Shown here in pieces: positions 53,187-63,648 of a stretch of DNA of 64,000 nt. The notes below the pieces were generated by a model. That model worked only from the letters and a program-made list of their open reading frames with translations. It was not told where the DNA came from and did no database searches. Within the stretch, counting starts at the first letter, position 1. The number at the start of each line of letters is the position of its first letter. The translations under genes and the position numbers were made by a program. This DNA is from CAYRAV01 sp964422365 (GTDB lineage: Bacteria > Bacillota > Clostridia > Lachnospirales > Lachnospiraceae). The stretch covers positions 10,185 to 74,184 of the forward strand of contig CAYRAV010000009.1 of assembly GCA_964422365.1 (NCBI GenBank), given 5' to 3'.

Positions 53187-53215
53187 TTGACATTTATTAT
53201 GAAAAAAACTATAAT
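53187..53215 (+). promoter_or_regulatory. consensus sigma-A promoter of the lectin/toxin operon
   Basis: TTGACA (53187-53192) and TATAAT (53210-53215) are perfect consensus hexamers separated by 17 bp. The leader to TTG53427 is about 205 bases. Within it, AAGGAGG at about 53261 and GGGAGGG near 53325 look like ribosome sites but have no start codon in place, so small leader peptides may have been lost. The 200 bp left of the promoter, back to the small recombinase-associated gene, shows no other feature. Confidence 0.9.
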
Positions 53216-53426
53216 TGCGAGAAAATTAAAGTTTTTTAGGAAATGATATTAAGTATAAATAAGGAGGTTAGTATTTTTAAACAATTTAGAGTGTCGTAAA
53301 TACTTATATAGCTAAAAGCAGAAGGGAGGGAAAATAAAATAGAGATAGCAGGTTATGTTTTTATGGATATGGTATCAACATAAGATAAAACAATACAAAT
53401 TAGTAGGAGTGAAGGAGGAGATTATT

Positions 53427-56400
53427 TTGAAAATGAGAATAATGGCTTTTTTTATGATGATAGTTTACCTAATTGATATTTTATTGCCAGTACAAAATGT
53501 GTATGCAGCTGAAAATGGAACAATAAAAGGAGATTGTGTTAGTAAGGCAGTGAAATGGCTGGTATCACAGCAAAATGAAGATGGAACATGGGGAAAAAAT
53601 AACTATGGATTGTATACATATGAGGTCTTAAAAGTTTTACAGCGGAGCGATCAACAAAAAAACGATTCTGTATATAAAAAGGGAATACAATGGGCTCAGA
53701 AACAAGAGGAAGAAAATACAGATTATCTGGCAAGAAAGTCTATGATTTCTGAATTATGTACAGAAAAGGAAAAGAGAAAATTATTAGAACTGCAAAATTC
53801 TGATGGCGGATTCGGAATCAGTCCTAATTTTCAGAGTGATATTTTGGATACATTACTTTCTTTAGAAGTATTGATGCAAAAAGATGATATTTCAGAAAAA
53901 ATAATACAAAAAGGACTTTTTTACATTATGGAGAAACAGAGAGAAGACGGAGGGTTTTCTTTCGAGACATCAGACAAGGTGTCTGTTGTATTAACAGCAC
54001 AAGTGATTTTGTTATTCAATCAGTATATGCAAAAAAGAAATAATGAATTTATAATTACTGTACAGGAATCACAGAGGAAAGCGGCAGAATATTTATTACA
54101 GGAATCCTATCATGAAAATAATTCTGTATCAGAAGGAATTGCATTTATACAAGCATACCGTGCTTTATTAAAAGTAAAGGGAAGTCAATACACAGCAGAT
54201 TTAGAACAAAGATTATATGATATGCAATCAGAAAATGGATGTATTTATGATGACAGTTATGCAACCGCATTATACATAGAAGCAGTACAGGAAAGAGAGA
54301 ATATGCCCAATGGAACAATTGAATCTATAGAACTGTTTCGTATAAATGGAGAAGAAGAGGAGAAAACAAATACTTTCAATGGAAATGAACAGTTAAAGTA
54401 TGTAATAAGAGGAGAACAGGAAGAAGGAACGGAAGTAAGCATATTTATCACAAATGAAACAGGAGGAGTTGTATACCATAATGATAATTTAGAAGGCATT
54501 TGGAACATAAAAGATATTGTTCCGGGGTGTTATACATTACATGGACAGATATTAGATAAAGCGTACAGGAATGTCATTGTAGAACAAAAACAAAAGTTTC
54601 AAATCGTACCTACAGTAATTATAGCGGATATGGAAGTATTTTTAACAACAGATGCAGCGATTGTGGGAGAGACAGTTGAAACAACATTAAAAGATGAATT
54701 TATCTATAAGGGAAATATAGATGGAACAGTTCAGCTGAAAACTCAGATTTTGAAAAATAATGAAATTGTGGATAAAAGAGAAGAAATAGTTGAAATACAA
54801 AAAACACAACAAGAATATGAAATAGATATTTTGACATTTACACCAGATACAACTGAAGAGGGAAGTTATCAAATCATTGTACAGCTTTATTACGAAGAGG
54901 AATTGTTAAAGGAAGCAGAAACAGTATTTACAGTAAGTAAAAACATGCCAAATACAAAAGCAGACCTTTCACAAAATATGAACAAAACGATACTATATCC
55001 GGGAAAGGATAGTCTTTTCGTTACATTTGGATTGGAAGGAAAACAGAGAACGGAGCAACAGAAATCAACTCTCCAAGGACTGAAGGCGTTTTCTGTAGAA
55101 AATTTAATCAGCAATGGTGAGGAAAATGGTGGTTTCTTGTATCAAAATGGATTATTGTATAATCATTATATAGAATTGTTTACGGGTAACGGGCAATATT
55201 CTGTTGGAACAAGAGAAGGAGACCCTGAAACAACAATAGACAATAATAAAGTTTTAATTTATGGGCATCCGGGAGGACGTACAAGTTATGTGACTTTAAA
55301 TATAGATGATAATATATCCAAATATCACCCAAATGTAAAAAATACAACTGTTGATTTAGAAAAAGGCAGCCTGTTAACAGAGCAGTTATGGAATGGTAAG
55401 ATAAGAATTACACAGGAACATACCATTATATCCAATCCTATTACAGGAAGAGATGATATTGTAGAGATGAAATACACTGTTATAAACGAAGATGTTCAAA
55501 GTCATAATGTGGGAATCAGAATTATGATGGATACCCAATTAGGCAGTAATGACAGTGCACCATTCCGTGTTCCAGGAATAGGAGGTTTGACAACAGAAAA
55601 AGAATTAACAGGGGAAGATATACCGCAATATTATCAGGTATTTGATAATCTTAGCCAGCCCAATGTAGTTGCACAAGGAACGTTGTATCTGGAGGAGCAA
55701 AAAAGACCAGATAAAGTTCAGTTTGTCAATTGGGGAAAAGCAAGCAATAATGCTTGGTATTGTCCTATCTCTTCTGGCGGAATAGGGGATAGTGCAGTGA
55801 ACATATATTGGAATCCTATATCTTTAGAAGCAGGAGAGACAAGGGAATATGTTACCTATTATGGTTGTGGTGAACTGAATCAGGGAATAGAAGGGAATCT
55901 GACAACAGCAGTGACAGGTGTGACAAAACTGGAAACAGCAAATAATGAATACACTCCGAATCCATTTTTAGTAACTGCATATGCTTGTAATATGGGAAAT
56001 AGCACAATGGAAAATGTGGAGGGAAAAATAGTTTTACCAGAGGGACTGTCATTAGCACAAGGGGAGGAAGAAATAAAAAACTTTGGAGATTTATTAGCAT
56101 TAGGTGAAGCACAAAATTCATGGAATGTAATTGCTAATCCATCCATAATTGATAAAAATTTAGTGTATTCTGTTATTTTCAGTGTGAATGGACAGGAAAT
56201 AAAAACTGTGAACCGGAAGTTATTTGTACCAAAATTGCTTGATCATATTGCAGCAAAAGACATTGTTTTAGAAACTACCATAGATTCAGAGTATCTATCT
56301 ATTGACAAGGATAGATGTGATCCTATTCCACAAAATATTGTTACCAATGAGGATGGTACAAAGACAATTGAATGGAAATTAGACCAGCTTTTCATAGATG

Positions 56401-59400
56401 AAAAGAAAGAGTTTCGTTTAGGTGTAAAAGGGGAAGAACTGCCCTCTGGAAAAAATATAATTGTCACTAAAAATACAAAAGTCCGTTATATTGATAAAGA
56501 GGGCAATCAAAGAAAAGAGAAATTAGAAAATCTGTCTATTCCAATTAACCAATATGCCATAGATTCTAATCTGACAACAGATTATGAGGAATATGAAAGT
56601 AATGATATTGTTGTTATCACAGACCAGACAAAAAATTTAAGAGATTATGAAACAACATTGAATGGAAGTCTTACGGTCTACGATGAAAATGGTAATATAG
56701 TGGAGATAATTGAAGATTCTATAAAACAGACATGGTTAGAAAATGAAGAAAAAGAAGAGGATTATATATGGGAGACAGCCTCGTATCCGGCAGGGGAGTA
56801 TACAATAAAAATGAACTGGAAGGAGCAGAAACAAGTAATTTCTCAGTCTGAAGTAACTTGCAGGATACTTCCTAATGGAACGATTCAGAATGGATTAACA
56901 TTAGATAAAACAGAATATGCTATAAATGATAAGGTGACTATTTCAAATGAGATAAGAAATACAAGTGATAATCATACAGAGCAAAATTTGAAACTGGAAA
57001 TAAGAATTTTAGATTCAGAGGGAACGGAAGTCAAACAAATCAACAGGAATTTAGAGGATATTCTTCCAGGTGCGATAAAGAAAAAAACAGAGTATTTTGA
57101 TACCGCCCTCTGTCAGTCTGGAAAATATGAAGTAATATCTTCTATTACACAAGAAGGAAAACTTAGATGTACTGATAAGAAAGAATTTATAATAAAATCG
57201 TCTAAAAATACTATGTCAGGCATCAAAGGAACAGTAAAAGTGTCCAGCCATGATATCAGCCCGGCGGATACATTGGATATACAGACAACTTTAGTAAATA
57301 AAACAAATGAAAGAATAGAGGATATGCCGACTGCCGTTCGTATTGTCAAAGTATCTGACAAAACAGAGTTAAAACGTTTTGAGTTCCATTCCACATTAAG
57401 TGCAGATGGAACAGATACAAATACAACAACGTGGGGACAAAGTTCTTTAGAAGAAGGCGAGTATTTAGTTATTTATGAAGGAATTACTGAAAATAAAACA
57501 ATAATCCCTCTGGGTACAGATTATTTTAAAGTTTCATATATAAGGGACACTTTTGCAGATGATACAGATATGTGGAATTATATGGGAGATGCATATCGCA
57601 ATGAAAAGGGATATGCTGTGCTTACCCATAATAAAAATCATCAGCTGGGAGCTATGTGGTTAAAGAAAGGGATAGATCAGCCTTTTGTGGTAAATTTCCA
57701 ATATAAAAATGGCGGTGGAATCGGTGCAGATGGATTTGTATTCTTATTTGGCAAGAAAGCAAATGAACTGGGTAATGAAGGAAGAGAAATGGGATTTAAG
57801 GAAGGCAATGGTTATGGTGTGGAATTTGACAGCTTTTATAACAAATATCATGGTGAGCATTGCGGAATTGATACAAAGCATATTGCATTCGTAAAAGATA
57901 AATTATCCACAGGAAAGGAAGGAGAACTATTAAAACCATTGGCAGTAAATTTGGAGAAAAAATTTGCAGATAAGATTGGAGATAACGAATGGCATGATGT
58001 AGAAGTGCGTGTGAAAGAAAACGGAATGGAAGTATTTGTAGATGGAGAGCGTGCTATTCAATATAAAGGGAAGATACAATTTGATTTTGATGGATTTGGA
58101 TTTTCAGCAGCAACAGGAACAGAAAATGATAATCACTATATTGATAATGTAGTAATTCGGGAAAATACAACAATCAAATCGGAAACAATTGCAGATGATT
58201 TTACAGAAGAAACCGGTATGTGGAACTATATGGGAAGTGCATCACGCAGTATGGAAGGATACGCAATGCTGACAGAAAATAAGGACTGGCAGGCAGGGGC
58301 GATGTGGCTTAACCAGGTAGTATCTCCGCCATATAATGCTAAATTCAAATACAAGGCAGGCGGAGGAAACAGTGCAGATGGTCTGGTATTTATGTTTGGA
58401 AAAAAACGAAATGAAATAGGCGATAATGGTGGCGGTCTGGGCTTTGCTTCGGGAAATGGATATGGTGTAGAGTTTGACAGTTTCTACAATGAGAATCAGG
58501 GGGAACATAATGCCAATCAAGGAAAGCATATTGCATTGGTAAAGGACAGACTTTCCAGTAACCAACAAGGAGAAATTATACCACATTTAGATTTGTGTAC
58601 GGATAAAAATATAGTGGACAAAGTAAATGACAGCCAGTGGCATGATGTAGAAGTGCAAGTAAGAAAAGATGGTGTAACAGTGTATTTGGATGGAGATAAG
58701 ATATTGAGCTGGAGAGGAACGCTTGATAAAAATTACAGTGGTTTAGGTTTTGCAGCGGCAACAGGAGGATGCACACAATATCATTATATTGATGATGTAA
58801 GAATTGAAGAAGACATCAATATGGTAATAGAAGAAATAAGAGATGATTTTACAACTGATACAGGATATTGGAATTATATGGGAAATGCATCATACCAACC
58901 GGATGGTTATGCAAGGCTGACAGAAAAGAAAGATTGGACAGCAGGTGCCATGTGGCTTAAGAAAGAAACCAGTAGCCGCTTTACAAGTGAATTTGATTTC
59001 AAGATGGAGCAAGGCAGTGGTTCTGCAGACGGATTTACTTATATGTTTTATAAAAAAGGCAATGAGTTAGGTGATGTAGGGCAGAGTATGGGATTTGCAG
59101 AAAACAGCGGATATGGAATTGAATTTGATAGTTTTTACAATGGCTCAAATGATGAAAAAATAGAAAAAGATTCACCGCACATTGCTCTCATAAAAAACAG
59201 TACAAAAGGTTATTCATCAGCAGTACTGGCATTTAATAATGATGAAAAAGTAAGAAAGAAACTGACAGATAATCAATGGCATAGGGTACTCATTGATATC
59301 TGTGAGGATCAAGTTACTGTTTTACTGGATGATGAAAAAATCATAGACTGGACAGGTGAATTGGATATATCCAACCGTTTTACTGGTTTTAGCGGGGGTA

Positions 59401-59459
59401 CAGGAGGAGTGAATCAAAGCCATATGATTGATAACTTTTACTGCCGGATAGAAAGATAG
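53427..59459 (+). CDS. 2010-residue secreted toroid and triple lectin-like protein
   Basis: The start is TTG53427, eight bases after GGAGG; earlier frames lack a ribosome site. A signal peptide ends near VYAAEN. Residues about 30-290 are an alpha/alpha toroid of the prenyltransferase/squalene-cyclase type: SQQNEDGTWGKNNYGLYTYE, LQNSDGGFGISPNFQSDILD and EKQREDGGFSFETSDKVSVV. About residues 300-1370 are beta-rich domains of the Ig/CARDB type. The last 640 residues hold three copies of a domain of about 216 residues (starting near 1371, 1588 and 1804) with WNYMG, GYxxLTxxKxWxxGAMWLKK, SADGxxFMFxKKxNELG, GYGVEFDSFYN and WHDVEVxVxxxGxxVxxD: an L-type (legume-like) lectin fold. There is no sortase signal. 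It heads an operon with the toxin-like gene 16 bp downstream. Confidence 0.85.
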   Translation: MKMRIMAFFMMIVYLIDILLPVQNVYAAENGTIKGDCVSKAVKWLVSQQNEDGTWGKNNYGLYTYEVLKVLQRSDQQKNDSVYKKGIQWAQKQEEENTDYLARKSMISELCTEKEKRKLLELQNSDGGFGISPNFQSDILDTLLSLEVLMQKDDISEKIIQKGLFYIMEKQREDGGFSFETSDKVSVVLTAQVILLFNQYMQKRNNEFIITVQESQRKAAEYLLQESYHENNSVSEGIAFIQAYRALLKVKGSQYTADLEQRLYDMQSENGCIYDDSYATALYIEAVQERENMPNGTIESIELFRINGEEEEKTNTFNGNEQLKYVIRGEQEEGTEVSIFITNETGGVVYHNDNLEGIWNIKDIVPGCYTLHGQILDKAYRNVIVEQKQKFQIVPTVIIADMEVFLTTDAAIVGETVETTLKDEFIYKGNIDGTVQLKTQILKNNEIVDKREEIVEIQKTQQEYEIDILTFTPDTTEEGSYQIIVQLYYEEELLKEAETVFTVSKNMPNTKADLSQNMNKTILYPGKDSLFVTFGLEGKQRTEQQKSTLQGLKAFSVENLISNGEENGGFLYQNGLLYNHYIELFTGNGQYSVGTREGDPETTIDNNKVLIYGHPGGRTSYVTLNIDDNISKYHPNVKNTTVDLEKGSLLTEQLWNGKIRITQEHTIISNPITGRDDIVEMKYTVINEDVQSHNVGIRIMMDTQLGSNDSAPFRVPGIGGLTTEKELTGEDIPQYYQVFDNLSQPNVVAQGTLYLEEQKRPDKVQFVNWGKASNNAWYCPISSGGIGDSAVNIYWNPISLEAGETREYVTYYGCGELNQGIEGNLTTAVTGVTKLETANNEYTPNPFLVTAYACNMGNSTMENVEGKIVLPEGLSLAQGEEEIKNFGDLLALGEAQNSWNVIANPSIIDKNLVYSVIFSVNGQEIKTVNRKLFVPKLLDHIAAKDIVLETTIDSEYLSIDKDRCDPIPQNIVTNEDGTKTIEWKLDQLFIDEKKEFRLGVKGEELPSGKNIIVTKNTKVRYIDKEGNQRKEKLENLSIPINQYAIDSNLTTDYEEYESNDIVVITDQTKNLRDYETTLNGSLTVYDENGNIVEIIEDSIKQTWLENEEKEEDYIWETASYPAGEYTIKMNWKEQKQVISQSEVTCRILPNGTIQNGLTLDKTEYAINDKVTISNEIRNTSDNHTEQNLKLEIRILDSEGTEVKQINRNLEDILPGAIKKKTEYFDTALCQSGKYEVISSITQEGKLRCTDKKEFIIKSSKNTMSGIKGTVKVSSHDISPADTLDIQTTLVNKTNERIEDMPTAVRIVKVSDKTELKRFEFHSTLSADGTDTNTTTWGQSSLEEGEYLVIYEGITENKTIIPLGTDYFKVSYIRDTFADDTDMWNYMGDAYRNEKGYAVLTHNKNHQLGAMWLKKGIDQPFVVNFQYKNGGGIGADGFVFLFGKKANELGNEGREMGFKEGNGYGVEFDSFYNKYHGEHCGIDTKHIAFVKDKLSTGKEGELLKPLAVNLEKKFADKIGDNEWHDVEVRVKENGMEVFVDGERAIQYKGKIQFDFDGFGFSAATGTENDNHYIDNVVIRENTTIKSETIADDFTEETGMWNYMGSASRSMEGYAMLTENKDWQAGAMWLNQVVSPPYNAKFKYKAGGGNSADGLVFMFGKKRNEIGDNGGGLGFASGNGYGVEFDSFYNENQGEHNANQGKHIALVKDRLSSNQQGEIIPHLDLCTDKNIVDKVNDSQWHDVEVQVRKDGVTVYLDGDKILSWRGTLDKNYSGLGFAAATGGCTQYHYIDDVRIEEDINMVIEEIRDDFTTDTGYWNYMGNASYQPDGYARLTEKKDWTAGAMWLKKETSSRFTSEFDFKMEQGSGSADGFTYMFYKKGNELGDVGQSMGFAENSGYGIEFDSFYNGSNDEKIEKDSPHIALIKNSTKGYSSAVLAFNNDEKVRKKLTDNQWHRVLIDICEDQVTVLLDDEKIIDWTGELDISNRFTGFSGGTGGVNQSHMIDNFYCRIER

Positions 59460-59475
59460 ACAGGGAGGGATTCTT

Positions 59476-62400
59476 GTGAAATTAAAAAACATAAAAAAAC
59501 ATATTGCAGAAATCATGGTTGTAGTACTTGCCGTGGTAAATGTATATTATGCTGACTGCACAAAGAGAGTAGAACAGACAGTAACAGAAAAAAACAGAGC
59601 AAAAGATTTTGCTTATGAGATGCCTGTAAATGCGACCCAATCAGGTACAAAGCTGGAAGAAACACAGGAACTGTTAGAAAAAGTCAGTACTTCATTGAAG
59701 ATGGGTGATAAAGAGAATTTAAAAGCAGAGGTTTCTGTATTTCAGGAAAGAATACAGAAATTACAGGAACAGGTAAAAGAAGATTCTGAAAACACAATCG
59801 GAAAACTCCACGGACTTGGTTTGGAAACAGGGGTGCAGAGACAGAAGAAATATGTGGAGGAAATGGAGAAAAATTTTACACAGTTGGAGAAAAAACTGTC
59901 GCTTTTTAAAGAAAAACTAGAGAATTCTTTCAGTGATAAAAATAATGTAAAGCTGGCAAAGGAATGGCAGGACATTCAAAATCTGTATCAGCCGGAACAG
60001 CCGCAACAGGCGACAGGAGAGGTACTTCCCCATGTCAATCTAAAGGCGGATTCTGTTATACCGTCTATGAAGAAAGGGATAATACCAGCATATGGAAATG
60101 TGTCTGTAAAATCGTCAAAGGCAGGCACAATACAGCCGCAGCCGGAAGATACTGTGTTGTCAGAGGAAACAAAATCAGAAGATAATGTAAGAGCACTGGC
60201 AGAAACAATAAACACACCAGTTGATATCTATGAGTATGTAAGAAATGAGATAGATTTTGAGCCATATTATGGCTCACGAAAAGGTGCATCCGGTACTTTA
60301 TATGAAAAAGCGGGCAATGACATAGATCAGGCATCCCTTATGATAACATTGCTTCGTCAAGCGGGATATCCCGCCAGATATGTAACAGGAACCGTAGAAG
60401 TATCCATAGATAAGGTAATGAAATGGACAGGAACATCTTCCGCTGAAACAGCAGTTGAACTCATGGCATCCCTTGGCATTCCTGTGACAGAAGTAAAACA
60501 GGGCGGAACTATACAATCTGTGAGAATGGAGCATACATGGACGGAAACTTATGTGCCTTATGAATATTACAGGGGCATGAAAGAATCAGAAGGCGAGAGT
60601 CTGTGGATTCCACTGGATCCAAGTTTTAAACAGTATGAAATAATAGAGGGATTGGACTTGGAGGAGATTACAGGAATATCCAAAGAGGATATGCAGGCAA
60701 GTGTTTTTGGGAATGGTGAAAAATCCGCAGACGAATATACAATCACACATGTAAATAATCAGAAAGGGCAGGAATTATTACAGGAAGCAGAAGAGAAAGC
60801 ACAAGCGTATATCAAGGACAATGGATTGAAAGATGCTGATGTGAGAGAAATAGCAGGGGGCAAAAAAATTGTACCGGAGCATCTGGGTATTCTGCCAAAT
60901 GTACTGCCTTATAAAGTGCTTTATGTACAAAGAGAGGATACATTGATACCAAATGAACAGAAAGAGACTATTTCTTTCTCTATTGGCGGTGCACAGGCAT
61001 ATTCCTTAAACTTTGGAGAGGAACAAGATTTTACAGTTGATTATTCCGCATATGAACTTTATGGAAAACGGATTATTCTGGAATGGGAAGCAGCATCAAA
61101 AGAGGACAGTCAAATCATTGAAAGTTATGGCGGTCTGGACAAGACACCGTCTTATCTGGTCAGACTGATACCAAAGTTAAAAATAGATGGAGAGGAAGCA
61201 GCATCAGGAAAGCCGGTACAGGCAGGATATCGACAACAGTTTACAATTACTATGCATCATGCAGGGATGGATAAGCAGGAAATAGAAAATCCTGTTATTG
61301 TAGGAGGTATCTATGCAGTGGGGCTGGATTTTGGTTCTGTTTCTGTTACAGAAACAGAAGAGCGGAAAGCGGAACTGGAAAGTCTGGCAGACAAAGTCAC
61401 AGAACAGAACAAAACCAGTGATGAAGTACTAGGGGCGGTGCTGGACAATATGGCAAAGGCATATTTTGCACAGCTGGATGCCTGCAATGCCATTATTGAA
61501 AGTGCTGCAGATGTACAGGTAAACCGTCTGGTCAGTGAGGCTATGACAGGATATCAGCCTAAAGTATTGTATTTGTTTCAGACACCAGCTGAGTTAAAAG
61601 GTGGTTCTTTCTATATTGATGTGGACCATGATGCAGTTTCAGTAACAAGCAACAGCAGAAATAAAGAAGATGAAACAGCATATATGCTTCAGGCGGGGAT
61701 GTTTGCTTCTGCCATGGAACATGGAATATTTGAGCAGACAACAGGGACACCATCCGTATCCACAATAAAGATACTGGATGAAGCCAACAACAGGGGAATT
61801 CCAATCTATACATTAGGTGAGGAAAACAAAGACAGAATCAATGAACTGCAGGTGTCGGAAACAGTAAAAACAGATGTAAGAGATGCCATAGAAGGCGGAA
61901 AAACAGTGATGATACCTCAAGAGGAAATTACATACGGGGAATGGAACGGAAGCGGCTATATTGTTTATGATGCGTCCACAGGTGCAGCAGGCTATATGAT
62001 TAGCGGGGGAATTGCGGGAGGCTCTGCCGCATTTGACCTTGTTGTTACGGTTTCAGCAGTTGTAAGCATTGTGTGGGCAATGGTAGATATGTATATGCTG
62101 ATGGGGCTTTTGCTGGCGGCAGCCAACCCATTTTTGTTTATTGCTTATTATTCCCTTATCATTTTGACCATGTGGACAATTGTTGATACAATGTATAGTG
62201 TCAATATGTACTTTTCAACAGGACAGTATGAATATGGGCTAAAGGTACTGGGAGATCTGGTGATGAATATCGCCACGCTTGGGCTGACCAAATTGATGGA
62301 AAAGGCGGTACCAGCGATAGGAGGACTGTTTAAAAATATCATTAACCGGATAGATGGAACAGCGGATGTAGTGGCACGTTTGGGAGATGACATTGCCGGT

Positions 62401-63648
62401 GCAATTTTAAAGCATGGAGGAGATGATGCCCTAAGACAGGCAGATACCCTTGTGGAATCTATAAGAGGAAGAGGCATTGGGGATGACCTGATTAGAGAAG
62501 TGGCAGAGCAGGGCGGAGTAAAGGGACTGGATGCCCTGGAGAAAATACTACAGAAAGGAGTTGGAAAGGATACCCTTGAAAGCTTATTAAAAGAAGGGTA
62601 TGATTTAAGCAATATCGATAAACTGTTAGACTTGGGTATTCATCCAAGCCAGTATGCAGAGTATGGAATCAGCAATCCAACAGAAGCAAGATGGATAGAA
62701 TACCTGATAGGCGGCCAGGGTTACCGTACAGGGGATATTAAATATCTGGCTCAAATGGGAATAGAACCATCGAACTATAAAAACCTTGGCATTTACGGAC
62801 CGGAACAAGCAGAATACTTGGTTTCTTTGATAAAGAAAGTAAAAGATGCAGGTGTAGAGGATGACCTGTTGAGGCAGGTAATAAAAAGAGAGGGAGCCGA
62901 AGGGATTGAGAAGGCAGAGAATCTCATTGCCAAAGGTGTAGACGGAGCAACAGTAAAGAAGCTGATTAAGGATGGATACTCTTTGGATATCAGTCAGGCA
63001 TTATTGGAAAAAGGGATTAGTCCAAGTAAGTACCCGGATTATGGAATTAAGACACCATATCATGCGGAAAGGGCAAAGGATCTGCTTGTAAAAGACGGAC
63101 ACAGTGCCGAAGAAGTGAAAAGGCTGCTGGACAGTAGTGCCGCCAAAAATAATATAGTGAAAGAAACCAAGAAATATATAGACTATCAAAACAATGCCGG
63201 ACAGACAATACGCATACCAAAACAGTCAAGTCAAGCGATTGACAATAAGATTGCTTCAAAACGGAGTGGCACTGATGATGGAGACATAGTGGAGGCAAAG
63301 GTCGCAGATTTTATAAAAAATGAAATGGGATTGGAATTGACAGATTTTTCTAACAAGGTAAAATATTCTTCAAAAGCAGAAGAAGTTGGTGATATTGACT
63401 GTGCAACAGATAAAGTATTGATAGAGATAAAAAGTTCAATAAGTTCAGTTAAAATTGGGCAGATTGAAAAGTATATTGACAGCAGTTATGAGAAATATAT
63501 GAATGTATTAGATAAAAAAGTTGTTGTATATGTTGATAAGCCAATGGTGAATCTTAATAGTATTGATGCTAATAAATTAATTCGGTTAAAGGAAATGGGT
63601 GTTAAAATAGTAAATGGTTTGGAAGAACTGAAAGGAGTGTTTGATTAA
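59476..63648 (+). CDS. 1390-residue secreted polymorphic-toxin-like protein with PD-(D/E)XK C-terminus
   Basis: GTG59476 follows GGGAGGG. A signal anchor (1-27) leads to a coiled coil (about 50-165). Residues about 240-390 are a transglutaminase-like fold (DIYEYVRNEIDFEPYYGS, AGNDIDQASLMITLLRQAGY then PARYVTG). His353 (MEHTWTE) and Asp381 (IPLDPSF) stand where the triad expects them, but Asp282 replaces the cysteine. Hydrophobic helices occupy about 835-930. Two long helical repeats of about 126 residues follow (near 1001 and 1127). The end (about 1255-1390) has GDIDCATDKVLIEIKSS with Asp1306/Asp1308 and Glu1317-Ile-Lys1319, the PD-(D/E)XK nuclease pattern. This is the layout of a modular secreted toxin with the toxic domain last. 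The next gene overlaps by one base. Confidence 0.8.
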   Translation: MKLKNIKKHIAEIMVVVLAVVNVYYADCTKRVEQTVTEKNRAKDFAYEMPVNATQSGTKLEETQELLEKVSTSLKMGDKENLKAEVSVFQERIQKLQEQVKEDSENTIGKLHGLGLETGVQRQKKYVEEMEKNFTQLEKKLSLFKEKLENSFSDKNNVKLAKEWQDIQNLYQPEQPQQATGEVLPHVNLKADSVIPSMKKGIIPAYGNVSVKSSKAGTIQPQPEDTVLSEETKSEDNVRALAETINTPVDIYEYVRNEIDFEPYYGSRKGASGTLYEKAGNDIDQASLMITLLRQAGYPARYVTGTVEVSIDKVMKWTGTSSAETAVELMASLGIPVTEVKQGGTIQSVRMEHTWTETYVPYEYYRGMKESEGESLWIPLDPSFKQYEIIEGLDLEEITGISKEDMQASVFGNGEKSADEYTITHVNNQKGQELLQEAEEKAQAYIKDNGLKDADVREIAGGKKIVPEHLGILPNVLPYKVLYVQREDTLIPNEQKETISFSIGGAQAYSLNFGEEQDFTVDYSAYELYGKRIILEWEAASKEDSQIIESYGGLDKTPSYLVRLIPKLKIDGEEAASGKPVQAGYRQQFTITMHHAGMDKQEIENPVIVGGIYAVGLDFGSVSVTETEERKAELESLADKVTEQNKTSDEVLGAVLDNMAKAYFAQLDACNAIIESAADVQVNRLVSEAMTGYQPKVLYLFQTPAELKGGSFYIDVDHDAVSVTSNSRNKEDETAYMLQAGMFASAMEHGIFEQTTGTPSVSTIKILDEANNRGIPIYTLGEENKDRINELQVSETVKTDVRDAIEGGKTVMIPQEEITYGEWNGSGYIVYDASTGAAGYMISGGIAGGSAAFDLVVTVSAVVSIVWAMVDMYMLMGLLLAAANPFLFIAYYSLIILTMWTIVDTMYSVNMYFSTGQYEYGLKVLGDLVMNIATLGLTKLMEKAVPAIGGLFKNIINRIDGTADVVARLGDDIAGAILKHGGDDALRQADTLVESIRGRGIGDDLIREVAEQGGVKGLDALEKILQKGVGKDTLESLLKEGYDLSNIDKLLDLGIHPSQYAEYGISNPTEARWIEYLIGGQGYRTGDIKYLAQMGIEPSNYKNLGIYGPEQAEYLVSLIKKVKDAGVEDDLLRQVIKREGAEGIEKAENLIAKGVDGATVKKLIKDGYSLDISQALLEKGISPSKYPDYGIKTPYHAERAKDLLVKDGHSAEEVKRLLDSSAAKNNIVKETKKYIDYQNNAGQTIRIPKQSSQAIDNKIASKRSGTDDGDIVEAKVADFIKNEMGLELTDFSNKVKYSSKAEEVGDIDCATDKVLIEIKSSISSVKIGQIEKYIDSSYEKYMNVLDKKVVVYVDKPMVNLNSIDANKLIRLKEMGVKIVNGLEELKGVFD

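Noticed and set aside
60180..60650. Active transglutaminase/protease
   Set aside because: The cysteine position is Asp282 (AGNDIDQA). His and Asp are kept, but without the Cys the usual reaction is not possible.
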